43,694 nucleotides of DNA from Bradyrhizobium liaoningense (GCF_018130955.1 NZ_JAFCJM010000058.1:1-43694); one strand, 5' to 3'. Shown: positions 1 through 8,192, numbered from the stretch's first letter. Translations and numbers: made by a program. The notes: generated by a model from the sequence alone, not told the origin.

Positions 1-1
1 G

Positions 2-70
2 CGGCGCAAAATCAAGCGCGCCGGCTGGGACAATGCCTTCCTCATGGCAGCCCTCAGCCATATGCGATAG
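2..70 (+). CDS. C-terminal end of an unrecognised protein (partial)
   Basis: An open frame enters from the left edge and stops with TAG at 68-70. The 22 visible residues contain a basic stretch (RRKIKRAGWDN) and end in SHMR. Nothing in this short tail identifies a family. It is reported only because the frame is open from the first full codon and the next gene lies downstream on the same strand. It could equally be a chance open frame. Confidence 0.35.
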   Translation, partial: RRKIKRAGWDNAFLMAALSHMR

Positions 71-208
71 CCCTGCCGCAAGCGGGGCGAGGTGAAGAGA
101 CCGGGACGACAGCGAGTGCTTGGCGCATGGCCCGCCTGCGCGCCAGGGCCTTGGAGCCGAACAGCCCCAGTGCTACCTCACCGAAACTGCAGCGGGTTTC
201 GCATCATC

Positions 209-913
209 ATGGCACGCATCACCATCATCGAGACCGGGCACGTTCCCAAAAAGTACCGCGAGCGCCACGGCTCCTTTCCGGACATGTTCGAGCGCATGGT
301 TCGCGCCGCGGATCCCGCTGTAACGTTCGACATCGTCAGCATCCCCAACGGCGGCGCGCTACCGGACCCGGGCCGGGTCGATGCAGTTCTGATCACCGGC
401 GCGGCCGCAGGTGTTTATGATGGCCTCGACTGGATCGCACCGCTCGAAGATTTCGTGCGAGCTGTCCATGCCAGGGGGACGCCGATGGTCGGTGTCTGCT
501 TCGGTCATCAATTGATCGCACAGGCGCTCGGCGGCGTGGTGCGGAAATCCGAGAAAGGCTGGGGGATCGGCCGGCACGTCTATCAGGTGACGCCGGACAA
601 CGGCGTCGTCGACGGCGATCAGCTTGCGATTGCCTGCTCGCATCAGGATCAGGTGATCGAGGCTCCTGCCGGCGCGCGCACGATCCTGTCGTCCGACTTC
701 ACGCCGCATGCCGGCCTTCTCTACGACAATGGGACCACGCTCTCCGTGCAACCGCACCCGGAATTCGACGCGGACTTTGCAAACGTCTGCTGCGAACTCC
801 GCGAAGGCAAGGCGCCCGACGACGTCGTTGCCACGGCGAAAGCGTCGCTGGCCGAGCCGCTCGACAGCGCCAAGCTCGGCGGCGTCATTACAAGGTTTCT
901 GACGAAGGCCTAG
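209..913 (+). CDS. Class I glutamine amidotransferase-like protein
   Basis: A 234-residue stand-alone class I (triad) glutamine amidotransferase domain of the GuaA-N/COG0518 type. The nucleophile elbow GVCFGHQ places the catalytic Cys at residue 97, and QPHPEFD supplies His183 and Glu185. These domains release ammonia from glutamine, or in relatives hydrolyse gamma-glutamyl bonds. No synthetase partner is fused or adjacent, so the real substrate is unknown. The frame stays open upstream to 92, but MARITIIETG at 209 is chosen because the conserved beta strand begins there and the upstream residues (rich in Arg, Pro and Trp) look non-coding. The stop codon overlaps the stop of the convergent NTF2-like gene. 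Confidence 0.85.
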   Translation: MARITIIETGHVPKKYRERHGSFPDMFERMVRAADPAVTFDIVSIPNGGALPDPGRVDAVLITGAAAGVYDGLDWIAPLEDFVRAVHARGTPMVGVCFGHQLIAQALGGVVRKSEKGWGIGRHVYQVTPDNGVVDGDQLAIACSHQDQVIEAPAGARTILSSDFTPHAGLLYDNGTTLSVQPHPEFDADFANVCCELREGKAPDDVVATAKASLAEPLDSAKLGGVITRFLTKA

Positions 914-1377
914 AACGGGCTCTCGCCCAGCCCCGGCACATCCGCCGGCCGCGGGCCCGGTGCGGCCCAATGGAAACGCCGGTCCTTCTCGGCGATCGCG
1001 ATGTCGTTGATCGAGGCTTCGCGGCGCTTCATCAGGCCGTGCTCGTCGAACTCCCACTGCTCGTTGCCATAGGAGCGGTACCACTGGCCGCTCGCGTCGT
1101 GCCATTCGTACTGGAAGCGGACCGCGATGCGGTTGCCGTCAAACGCCCAGAGATCCTTGATCAGGCGGTAGTCGATCTCCTTCGCCCATTTGCGCGTCAA
1201 GAATTCCACGATCGCCGCGCGGCCCTGAAACACCTCCGAGCGGTTACGCCAGCGGCTGTCCTCGGTATAGGCAAGCGACACGCGCACCGGATCGCGCGAA
1301 TTCCAGGCGTCCTCGGCCATGCGGGCCTTTTGTGCGGCGGTCTCTTTCGTGAAGGGTGGAAGCGGTGGACGCGACAT
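910..1377 (-). CDS. NTF2-like (DUF1348/SnoaL-type) protein
   Basis: A 155-residue protein with the cone-shaped alpha+beta fold typical of the NTF2/SnoaL superfamily. It resembles the DUF1348 group: an N-terminal helix with AWNSRDP, then YTEDSRWRNR, a central FLTRKWAKE helix, and C-terminal strands ending in RRFHWAAPGPRP. Members are small and cytosolic, and most have no assigned reaction. The start at 1377 is supported by a good ribosome-binding site: the minus strand reads CGAGGAGGCCAGCC just before ATG. An upstream in-frame start exists but precedes this site. It is the last gene of the minus-strand run and converges on the amidotransferase with overlapping stop codons. Confidence 0.8.
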   Translation of the reverse strand: MSRPPLPPFTKETAAQKARMAEDAWNSRDPVRVSLAYTEDSRWRNRSEVFQGRAAIVEFLTRKWAKEIDYRLIKDLWAFDGNRIAVRFQYEWHDASGQWYRSYGNEQWEFDEHGLMKRREASINDIAIAEKDRRFHWAAPGPRPADVPGLGESPF

Positions 1378-1455
1378 GGCTGGCCTCCTCGGTTGATGGC
1401 TGCGCAATCTATCGTCTGACTTTGCGGAGTCGAGAGGCTGCTCCCTATCGCCCGA

Positions 1456-1905
1456 TCACGAAATCACATCGGCCTTCATCAGGGTGCGGATCGTTTTCGG
1501 GATCGGCTGGGCTCGACCGCCGCTGATGAAGGCGACGCGCACCTCGGCTTTCACAAGCACGTCCTCGCCGCGCCGCACCTCCTGGTTCAGCACGATGGAA
1601 GCGCCCTTCACCGCGACCGGCCAGGTGACAATGTCGAGCACGTCATCCATCCGCGCGGGCTTCAGGAAATCCAGATGCATCGAGCGCACGACGAAGGCAA
1701 AGCCGGGGGTCTCGGTCTCGGCCTGATCGAACAGCGCATGCTGCTCGGCGCCCATCAGCCGCAGATGGTTGGTGCGCCCGCGCTCCATGAAACGCAGATA
1801 ATTGGCGTGATAGACGATGCCGGAAAAGTCGGTGTCCTCGTAGTAGACACGAACCTGCATGTGGTGGCGGCCGTCGCGGATCTCGCCGTCGAGATGGTCA
1901 GTCAC
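1456..1905 (-). CDS. ybgC: YbgC-family acyl-CoA thioesterase
   Basis: A 149-residue single-hotdog-fold thioesterase of the YbgC/4-hydroxybenzoyl-CoA thioesterase family. The signature around residues 22-44 (YEDTDFSGIVYHANYLRF followed by MERGR) holds the conserved acidic catalytic motif. Family members hydrolyse short- or medium-chain acyl-CoA thioesters at the inner face of the membrane. In many proteobacteria ybgC opens the tol-pal cluster directly after ruvB. Here it still lies downstream of ruvB on the same strand, but three other genes intervene and no tolQRAB follows within the window. The next gene upstream in the run, a metallophosphoesterase, ends 69 nt away. Confidence 0.92.
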   Translation of the reverse strand: MTDHLDGEIRDGRHHMQVRVYYEDTDFSGIVYHANYLRFMERGRTNHLRLMGAEQHALFDQAETETPGFAFVVRSMHLDFLKPARMDDVLDIVTWPVAVKGASIVLNQEVRRGEDVLVKAEVRVAFISGGRAQPIPKTIRTLMKADVIS

Positions 1906-1974
1906 GTCGCGCGCCTCGCTTCACGCCTCGGAAGCGCCCGTTTTGCGCAAAATCCAGCGCTTGCGCAAGCTTGG

Positions 1975-2889
1975 TTACGACACCGCGGGCGGTGTCCTCC
2001 CCAGTGTCACCAGCACGATTTCCGGCGGCACGCCGACGCGGACCGGCAAAATGCTGCAGCCGAGGCCGCCGGAGACGATAACGTCGCATTTCAGCCGCAC
2101 ATGGCCATAGGCGAGCTTGACGACGTCGCCCGGCAAGGCCGGCACCCAGCCGAGCAGGCGCACCTGGCCGCCATGGGTATGGCCGGACAATTGCAGCGCG
2201 ACGCGCGAAGGCACGCGCGGCGCGATGTTCGGCTCATGCGCGAGCAAAATGACCGGCGCGTCGTCGGTGACTTTGGCGAGCGTCGCGTTGAGATCGTCGA
2301 TGCCGACGCGTGGCACGGCGCGGAAGCGCCGCGCCGGCATGTAGGCGAGCTGGTCGCCGAGGCCGGCGAGCCAGAACGGACGGCCGTCTTTGGTCATGCG
2401 CACCGCGTCGTTCTCGTAGACGGGAATGCCGGCGGCTTCCAGCGCGCGATGGGCGACCGTCGCCCCCTGCCCTGCCCGCTGCACGATCTTGTCGTCCCAG
2501 TAATCGTGATTGCCCATGACGGCATGGACGCCGAGCGGCGCCTTGAGCTGCGCGAGCACAGCCGCCCATTCGTTCGCCGGGATGAAGCGCGTGACACGGC
2601 GGTGGCCGGCGACGTAATCGCCGAGCAGCACGACGATGTCGGCGTTCAGCGCATTGGTGCGCTCGACGATCCCCTCGATCCGCTCCAGCGACATCCAGGG
2701 ATCGCAGGCGTGGAGATCGGCGAGCACGACGATCCTGAGGGGGAAATCGGCCGGCCATTGCCGCGGCATCGGATGATAGCGCTTGATGCGGAGCCGCATC
2801 GGCTCGACGCCGACACCATAGGCCGCAGTCGAGACGCCGAGGGCGGACAGACCGCCGATTGAGCCAAAGAATTGCCGCCGTGTGAGCAT
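1975..2889 (-). CDS. Tat-exported metallophosphoesterase
   Basis: A 304-residue calcineurin-like metallophosphoesterase. All dimetal motifs are present: DLH at 58-60, GDY at 90-92, GNHD at 126-129, LAHEP near 216-220 and GHTHGG at 236-241. The N-terminus (MLTRRQFFGSIGGLSALGVS) is a twin-arginine signal with RRQFF plus a hydrophobic stretch, so the folded enzyme is probably exported to the periplasm or held at the membrane. It looks like the YkuE/LpxG-type group, some of which hydrolyse UDP-diacylglucosamine, but the substrate cannot be read from sequence. It lies between the frameshifted two-repeat gene and ybgC on the same strand. Confidence 0.88.
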   Translation of the reverse strand: MLTRRQFFGSIGGLSALGVSTAAYGVGVEPMRLRIKRYHPMPRQWPADFPLRIVVLADLHACDPWMSLERIEGIVERTNALNADIVVLLGDYVAGHRRVTRFIPANEWAAVLAQLKAPLGVHAVMGNHDYWDDKIVQRAGQGATVAHRALEAAGIPVYENDAVRMTKDGRPFWLAGLGDQLAYMPARRFRAVPRVGIDDLNATLAKVTDDAPVILLAHEPNIAPRVPSRVALQLSGHTHGGQVRLLGWVPALPGDVVKLAYGHVRLKCDVIVSGGLGCSILPVRVGVPPEIVLVTLGRTPPAVS

Positions 2890-2974
2890 GGAAATCCGAG
2901 GGTGAAGCCCTTGTTTGATGATGCCCGATTGAAGCGGAATTAGGATGCGCTCGTGCAGTTCTTCAGCAGACAGA

Positions 2975-3845
2975 TTACCGGCGACGAGGGCCGCCGACCA
3001 GCGCGTCCATCCGCAGCTTCAGCTCCTTCGGCGCGCGGTAGTACCAGACGTCGCCGAGCAGCTCGTGAAAGCGCCGGTTGGCGCGGGCCTCGCGCTCGAT
3101 GCGGTCGATGGTCGCAAGGCTGATCACTTCCTCGAGCGGGCCGGTCGCGAGCATCGACAACAGCACCGGATTGGTCTCGATCTTCAGGATCTCGAGGATC
3201 AGGTCGATCAAGCCGTCGGGATCGTCCTCGCGCAAGTCTCGCTCGCACTCCATGAGCGCGAACAGATTGTCGTCCTGATCGCGGTCGGCCTTCGAATACT
3301 GCACGACCCAGGCGCGCGAGGTCCGCAAGCGACATCGCGGCGCAATCGAGCGGCTCGCGCGGCGTGCGCTGCGCGGCACGGTCGGCGCGCCAGGCTCCGA
3401 CGTCAGCGACCTTGGCAATGCGCAACATCAGCGGCTGGTCCGGGGCGAAGTGAACGCCTCCGAGCAGCCAGCGCAGGCGTTCGCTATAGCGCGCCTCGTG
3501 CTCGATCCGGCCGATCACCTCGTCGCCATGCAGATAGAGCAGTGCATGCAAAACCTTGTCGCTGAGCTGCATCACGGTCGGCTTGTCGCTTTCGGTCCTC
3601 AGCACTTCCAGGATGAGATCGAGCGCGGTCTGTGGCCGCCGCTGCGGCAGACGGTCGAAATAGAGTCGTGTCGCCCAGATGCCGCCGGTCTGGTCGCGAC
3701 GGCTGAGGCACTGCAGCGCGCACCACATCGACGCCAGCTCGGCGAGCGGCACGGAATCCAGAAACGCCTCGGTCTCGTCGGGCGTGTTCAGCTCCGGCTT
3801 GGCCGCGAGGTCTTCCAGCAGTCGTGCGTCTTGGGGCGACACCAT
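2975..3845 (-). pseudogene. Frameshifted tandem-repeat protein (DUF6869-like, two copies)
   Basis: Two reading frames together encode one protein of about 290 residues made of a duplicated domain of about 100 residues. Copy 1 runs PLAELASMW...DLILEVLRTES...IGRIEHEARYSERLRWLLGGV. Copy 2 runs SLADLA...WVVQYSKAD...DLILEILKIET...IDRIEREARANRRFHELLGDV. The frame changes at 3311-3320, inside a GCGCGC run right after SLADLAR. Loss of one GC unit, or gain of one base, would explain it. The upstream frame continues out of frame to 2940 with Arg-rich shadow sequence. Each copy resembles the small alpha-helical DUF6869 type from memory; function is unknown. It may be a true pseudogene, a phase-variable tract or a sequencing error. 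Confidence 0.75.
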
Positions 3846-3957
3846 GTCTCACACCGGGCATGCGCGAGCAGCGACCATGATCGCCGCAAGTTCGCATTAG
3901 TGCTGGAATGGAACCGGTGGGTTCAACGCGCCTGTTGGCTGCGCGTGATCCTGCGCA

Positions 3958-5007
3958 CTAGTCGTCGCTCTCGTCGCCGCCGAACAATCCGAACTGCGCG
4001 GGATCGCGCGTCGGCTCGTTGATGCCGAGATGCTTGAAGGCATGCGACGTCAAAAGGCGGCCGCGCGGGGTGCGCTGGAGATAGCCGCACTGGATCAGAT
4101 AGGGCTCGATGATGTCCTCGATCGCGTCGCGCGGCTCGGACAGCGCGGCCGCCATCGTCTCGACGCCGACGGGACCGCCGCCATAGTTGAGCGCGATGGT
4201 CGAGAGGTAGCGCCGGTCCATCGCATCTAAGCCGGCCGCGTCGACCTCGAGCGCACTCAGCGCGTGGTCGGCGATCTTGCGGTCGATGGATTCGGCGTTC
4301 GCGGCCGAGGCAAAGTCGCGCACACGGCGCAGCAGGCGGCCGGCAATGCGCGGCGTGCCGCGGGCGCGGCGGGCGATCTCGTTGGCGCCATCGGCGGTCA
4401 TGCCGACACTGAGCACGCGCGCGCCGCGGGTGACGATCTTTTCCAACTCCTCGATGGTGTAGAAATTCAGCCGGATGGGGATGCCAAAACGGTCGCGCAG
4501 GGGATTGGTGAGCAGGCCCGCACGCGTGGTGGCGCCGACGAGCGTGAATTTCGACAGCTCGATCTTCACCGAGCGCGCAGCCGGGCCCTCGCCGATGATG
4601 AGGTCGAGTTGAAAATCCTCCATCGCGGGATAGAGCACCTCTTCGACCGCGGGGCTCAGGCGGTGAATTTCATCGATGAAGAGCACGTCACGCTCTTCCA
4701 GATTGGTGAGGAGGGCTGCGAGATCGCCGGCCTTGGCGATCACCGGGCCGCTCGTCGCGCGAAAGCCGACGCCGAGCTCTTTTGCAACGATCTGCGCCAG
4801 CGTGGTCTTGCCGAGACCGGGCGGGCCGACAAACAGCACGTGGTCCAGCGCCTCGCCGCGCTTGCGCGCGGCCTCGATGAAGACAGAGAGATTCTTGCGC
4901 GCCTGCTGCTGGCCGACGAAATCGGTCAGCGTCTGCGGACGCATCGCGGTGTCGCCGACATCGTCGCTGCGGCGCTCAGGCGAGACCATGCGGGAGGGCG
5001 TGTTCAC
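3958..5007 (-). CDS. ruvB: RuvB, Holliday junction branch-migration ATPase
   Basis: A 349-residue AAA+ motor that forms hexameric rings and drives branch migration of Holliday junctions with RuvA. Walker A is GPPGLGKTT at 61-69, Walker B is DEIH at 112-115, and sensor and arginine-finger regions follow (GATTRAG, LRDRFG). The C-terminal winged-helix DNA-binding part includes GGGPVGVETMA and LQRTPRGR. Length is normal for the family. Its start overlaps the stop of the cytidine-deaminase-like gene by 4 nt (ATGA), so translation is probably coupled. ruvA and ruvC lie upstream on the same strand, separated from it by two non-repair genes. Confidence 0.98.
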   Translation of the reverse strand: MNTPSRMVSPERRSDDVGDTAMRPQTLTDFVGQQQARKNLSVFIEAARKRGEALDHVLFVGPPGLGKTTLAQIVAKELGVGFRATSGPVIAKAGDLAALLTNLEERDVLFIDEIHRLSPAVEEVLYPAMEDFQLDLIIGEGPAARSVKIELSKFTLVGATTRAGLLTNPLRDRFGIPIRLNFYTIEELEKIVTRGARVLSVGMTADGANEIARRARGTPRIAGRLLRRVRDFASAANAESIDRKIADHALSALEVDAAGLDAMDRRYLSTIALNYGGGPVGVETMAAALSEPRDAIEDIIEPYLIQCGYLQRTPRGRLLTSHAFKHLGINEPTRDPAQFGLFGGDESDD

Positions 5008-5423
5008 TCGTTGCCCCGCTTGTACTTGTTCGGCAGCAGCTCGCCGATGGTCACGACCTTTGGCGTCTTGCCGCTGTTGGGGACGATGACGCGGGCCTTG
5101 GCGTCATAGTCGTGGATCAGCTCGCGGCAAATGCCGCAGGGCGAGACCACCGCGATCTTGCCGGGTTCGTCCGGCTTCGGATGACGCACCGCGACGATGG
5201 TTTCGATGCCGTGGTCGCCGGACTCGGTGATGGCGCGGCCGATGGCGATCGCTTCGGCGCAGACGGCGATGCGGCCGATATAGGCATCGATGTTCACGCC
5301 GGTCACGATGCGGCCGTCGCGGGTGCGCATGGCGGCGCCGACCTCCTGCCAGTCGTTGCGATAACGCTGGCTGATCGCTTCGGTCGCGGCGGCAATGAGT
5401 TCCTTGTCTTCTTTACTCAGCAT
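5004..5423 (-). CDS. Cytidine deaminase-like zinc hydrolase
   Basis: A 139-residue protein of the cytidine deaminase superfamily. The zinc site is intact: VCAEA gives ligand Cys55 and general acid/base Glu57, and SPCGICRE gives Cys96 and Cys99. This is the arrangement of small homotetrameric cytidine and blasticidin-S deaminases. The likely reaction is hydrolytic deamination of a cytosine nucleoside or a related aminopyrimidine. Length matches the tetrameric class, while the N-terminal substrate loop (TGVNIDAYIG) is closer to blasticidin-deaminase-like members than to classical Cdd. It is placed inside the ruv operon, overlapping the ruvB start by 4 nt; a role in pyrimidine salvage during repair would be speculation. 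Confidence 0.85.
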   Translation of the reverse strand: MLSKEDKELIAAATEAISQRYRNDWQEVGAAMRTRDGRIVTGVNIDAYIGRIAVCAEAIAIGRAITESGDHGIETIVAVRHPKPDEPGKIAVVSPCGICRELIHDYDAKARVIVPNSGKTPKVVTIGELLPNKYKRGNE

Positions 5424-5479
5424 GGCGGAAAATATGGTCCTTCGTCACGCTCGGGCCTGACGATGCGGGAGAGCGTTGT

Positions 5480-6010
5480 TCATGCGGCGATGCTACCACG
5501 ATGTAGAGGTTTCGCGAGCCACCAGCACAGGCTGGCCGGAATGACCGCCAGCACGGCGAGCACGGCCGAGAGCGTCAGCGCTTGTTGCGCGGACCGGACG
5601 CCCGGCAAGATCACGGCGGACGATTCCGAGGGCACCACGAACGTGCCGAACACGACAAAGCCGGCGATGGCAATGACCGTGGCGATCCACGCCATCCAGA
5701 TCATGTTGATGCCGGCATAGACCGAGGCCAGCGCGAATATCAACCCTGCTCCGATCGACGGCAGGAACGACGTGAACATCGTCGCGAGTGCAAGCAACCC
5801 GACTGCGACCGAGATCAAGGTGCGCAAGGCGTCGAGTTCGAGCAGCGCGAGAAACATTTGCAACAGCGCCGCGCCGAACGCGACAACGATCAGGGAAACC
5901 AGCGCCGCGATCGTCAGCGGTCCCACAATCGAGAAAATCAGGACGATGCCGATCGCGCGCAGGAAACGGCCGACAATGGCGCCGGCAGAATAATGGCGCG
6001 GCTCCTTCAC
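5480..6010 (-). CDS. Integral membrane protein inside the ruv operon
   Basis: A 176-residue hydrophobic protein with about five predicted membrane helices: roughly 18-45, 62-80, 85-105, 106-125 and 148-165. No family motif is recognised. The start is taken as GTG at 6010, because GTGA there overlaps the ruvA stop by 4 nt, matching the coupling used at the other ruv junctions. The residues encoded further upstream in this frame are the ruvA shadow frame. It lies between ruvA and the deaminase gene. Its function is unknown; nothing in the sequence ties a membrane protein to branch migration, so this may be co-expression only. Confidence 0.75.
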   Translation of the reverse strand: MKEPRHYSAGAIVGRFLRAIGIVLIFSIVGPLTIAALVSLIVVAFGAALLQMFLALLELDALRTLISVAVGLLALATMFTSFLPSIGAGLIFALASVYAGINMIWMAWIATVIAIAGFVVFGTFVVPSESSAVILPGVRSAQQALTLSAVLAVLAVIPASLCWWLAKPLHRGSIAA

Positions 6011-6624
6011 TTCGCGAGCTCCTTCAAACCCAGGCGGATCAATTGCGCCGTCTCGGCCTTCTCGCCGGCGCTGCGCGAAGCGGCGGCAATCGCGGCCGCC
6101 GCCTGCGGCTGGCCGTAGCCGAGATTGACCAGCGCGGAGATCGCATCCGCCACAGGCCGCGGCGCGCTCTGGTCGTCGACCGCACCGGCCAGATGCACGA
6201 CCGCCGGATCGACATTGGCAAAGGCCGGCGCCTTGTCCTTCAATTCGGTGACGATGCGCTCGGCAACCTTGGGGCCGACGCCGGGCGTGCGCGCCACCGC
6301 GGCCTTGTCGCGCAGCGCAATCGCGTTGGCGAGGTCGGACGGGTTGAGCGTGCCGAGCACGGCGAGCGCGACCTTTGCGCCGACACCCTGCACGGTCTGG
6401 AGCAGGCGAAACCATTCGCGCTCGGTGTCGCTACGGAAGCCGAACAGCTTGATCTGGTCCTCGCGGACGTAGGTTTCGATCGACAGCACCGCGGCCTCGC
6501 CCGGCGACGGCAGATGCTGCAGCGTGCGCGCCGAGCAGTGCACCCGATAGCCGACGCCGCCGACGTCGAGGATGACATAATCCTCGCCGTAGGAATCGAT
6601 CAGGCCCTTGAGCTTGCCGATCAT
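6007..6624 (-). CDS. ruvA: RuvA, Holliday junction-binding protein
   Basis: A 205-residue RuvA. The N-terminal OB fold begins MIGKLKGLIDSYGEDYVILD and carries VGYRVHCS. It is followed by tandem helix-hairpin-helix motifs (VQGVGAKVALAVLG and TPGVGPKVAERIV) that grip junction DNA. The C-terminal domain III, which contacts RuvB, ends in LGLKELAK. A tetramer of RuvA holds the junction in square-planar form and recruits RuvB. The start codon overlaps the ruvC stop by 4 nt and its own stop overlaps the next gene by 4 nt, so it lies in a tightly coupled polycistron. Confidence 0.97.
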   Translation of the reverse strand: MIGKLKGLIDSYGEDYVILDVGGVGYRVHCSARTLQHLPSPGEAAVLSIETYVREDQIKLFGFRSDTEREWFRLLQTVQGVGAKVALAVLGTLNPSDLANAIALRDKAAVARTPGVGPKVAERIVTELKDKAPAFANVDPAVVHLAGAVDDQSAPRPVADAISALVNLGYGQPQAAAAIAAASRSAGEKAETAQLIRLGLKELAK

Positions 6625-7148
6625 ATTCCCACCACCTTCAGCCGCAGTGCTGCGCTCTGGCGGTGATGGGCGTGGGTGATGGCTATGGCGAGCGCGTCGG
6701 CGGCGTCCGCCGAGGGCGGCTCGGCCTTGGGCAGCAGGATTTTGAGCATCATTGCGATCTGGTTCTTGTCGGCATGGCCGGCGCCGACCACCGTCTTCTT
6801 GACCTGGTTGGGCGCATATTCGGCGACCGAGATGCCGAACATCGCGGGTGCCAGCATGGCGACGCCGCGGGCCTGCCCGAGCTTCAGCGTCGCGACGCCG
6901 TCCTTGTTCACAAAGGTCTGCTCGACGGCGGCTTCCACCGGCTTGTGAGCGGACAGCACGGCGCCGAGCCCCTCATGGATCGCGAGCAGCCGGTTCGACA
7001 GCGGCAGATCGTCTGATGGTTCCACCGAACCGCAGGCAATGTAGATCAGCCGGTTGCCGTCGGCCTCGATCACGCCCCAGCCGGTGCGGCGCAGGCCGGG
7101 GTCGATGCCGATGATGCGGACGGGGCCGCGAATCGGGAGCGCAGTCAT
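6621..7148 (-). CDS. ruvC: RuvC, Holliday junction resolvase
   Basis: A 175-residue crossover junction endonuclease with the RNase H fold. The acidic catalytic set is visible: Asp16 in GIDPGLRRTGWG, Glu76 in VEQTF, and Asp148 and Asp151 in the DAADALAIA motif. The start is set at 7148 (MTALPIRGPV) because the conserved fold begins there. The same frame stays open to 7253, but that stretch is part of the leader and repeat region. RuvC nicks symmetrically across the junctions processed by RuvAB. It is the first ruv gene and lies downstream of yebC, separated from it by an intergenic palindromic repeat. Confidence 0.97.
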   Translation of the reverse strand: MTALPIRGPVRIIGIDPGLRRTGWGVIEADGNRLIYIACGSVEPSDDLPLSNRLLAIHEGLGAVLSAHKPVEAAVEQTFVNKDGVATLKLGQARGVAMLAPAMFGISVAEYAPNQVKKTVVGAGHADKNQIAMMLKILLPKAEPPSADAADALAIAITHAHHRQSAALRLKVVGI

Positions 7149-7254
7149 GGGCCAGTGATAGCCGCTGGCCGGCGCGGGGGAAACAGAAACGGAACGAAAG
7201 TCCCCGGGATTGCGGTGTGCTCCTGCTTGGGCCGGGCCGCCTGCCACAAGCACA

Positions 7255-7361
7255 GCGTCGTACCCCGCGAAAGCGGGGTATCCAGTACGCCGCGGCTTTT
7301 CCGTATCACGGCGCCGTCTCTGGGATACTGGATCGCCCGCCTACGCGGGCGATGACAGCGG
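7255..7361. repeat. Palindromic intergenic repeat, family A (copy 1)
   Basis: An element of about 107 nt with nested inverted repeats. The left hairpin TACCCCGC-GAAA-GCGGGGTA (7261-7280) has a GNRA-type loop. The right hairpin is ATCGCCCGC-CTAC-GCGGGCGAT (7332-7353). Outer arms ATCCAGTA (7280-7287) and TACTGGAT (7326-7333) are complementary. A related element with the same GAAA-loop hairpin and ATCCAGTA arm lies at 20081-20201. Such elements resemble the dispersed palindromes of Bradyrhizobium genomes. This copy lies between yebC and ruvC and may act on the shared transcript. Confidence 0.75.
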
Positions 7362-7384
7362 AAGGTGAGGCTAATGGACGGGCG

Positions 7385-8131
7385 TCAACCGCCCATCTTC
7401 GCCATCAGCGCGTCAGAGATCTCAAAATTGGCGTAGACGTTCTGGACGTCGTCGTGCTCGTTGAGCAGGTCCATCAGCTTCAACAGCTTCTCGCCGGTCT
7501 CGTCGTCGACCGACACCGTGTTCTGCGGCTTCCAGATCAGTGCGGCCTTGCGCGGCTCGCCGAACTTGGCTTCCAGCGCCTTTGCGACGTCGCGATAGCC
7601 TTCGGTCGAGGCGTAGATCTCGTGGCCGTTCTCGCCCGAGATCACGTCGTCGGCGCCGGCCTCGATCGCGGCATCCAGCACCGCGTCGTCGGAGGCGACG
7701 CTGCGGTCGTATTCGATGACGCCGGTGCGGTCGAACATGAAGGAGACCGAGCCGGTTTCGCCGAGATTGCCGCCGGACTTGGTGAAGAACGAGCGGATGT
7801 CGGAGGCGGCGCGGTTGCGGTTGTCGGTCAGCGCCTCGACGATGACGGCGACGCCGCCGGGGCCGTAACCCTCGTAGCGGATCTCGTCATAGTTCTCGCC
7901 CTCATTGCCGAGCGCCTTCTTGATGGCGCGCTCGATATTGTCCTTCGGCATGTTCTCCTGCCGCGCGGCGATCACGGCGGCGCGCAGGCGCGGGTTCATG
8001 TTGGGATCGGGCGTGCCGAGCTTGGCGGCGACGGTGATTTCCCGGGCCAGCTTGCCGAACAGCTTTGACTTCTGCGCATCCTGCCGCCCCTTGCGGTGCA
8101 TGATGTTCTTGAATTGGGAATGTCCGGCCAT
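7385..8131 (-). CDS. yebC: YebC/PmpR-family protein (TACO1 family)
   Basis: A 248-residue YebC/TACO1 family protein. It begins with the diagnostic MAGHSQFKNIMHRKGRQD and carries conserved blocks AREITVAAKLG, NMPKDNIERAIKKA and YEGYGPGGVAVIVE. Family members have been described as DNA-binding regulators (PmpR) and more recently as ribosome-associated factors that ease translation of proline-rich stretches; sequence alone does not separate these roles. The start at 8131 is the family start; the frame is open further upstream but that part is not conserved-looking. Location upstream of ruvC on the same strand is common in proteobacteria. Confidence 0.96.
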   Translation of the reverse strand: MAGHSQFKNIMHRKGRQDAQKSKLFGKLAREITVAAKLGTPDPNMNPRLRAAVIAARQENMPKDNIERAIKKALGNEGENYDEIRYEGYGPGGVAVIVEALTDNRNRAASDIRSFFTKSGGNLGETGSVSFMFDRTGVIEYDRSVASDDAVLDAAIEAGADDVISGENGHEIYASTEGYRDVAKALEAKFGEPRKAALIWKPQNTVSVDDETGEKLLKLMDLLNEHDDVQNVYANFEISDALMAKMGG

Positions 8132-8175
8132 GCGTGGTCTCTCGGGAATCGTCCGGGGTGTGGAGGTGGGAAAGC

Positions 8176-8192
8176 GCGGCCTTATAGGCCGC
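8176..8192. promoter_or_regulatory. Perfect palindrome upstream of yebC
   Basis: GCGGCC-TTATA-GGCCGC is a perfect 6-bp inverted repeat 45 nt ahead of the yebC start. Read on the minus strand the centre is CCTATAAGG, which resembles a sigma70 -10 box (CTATAA). A repressor site overlapping the yebC promoter is one reading; a chance GC-rich palindrome is the other. No convincing -35 box was found. Confidence 0.3.
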
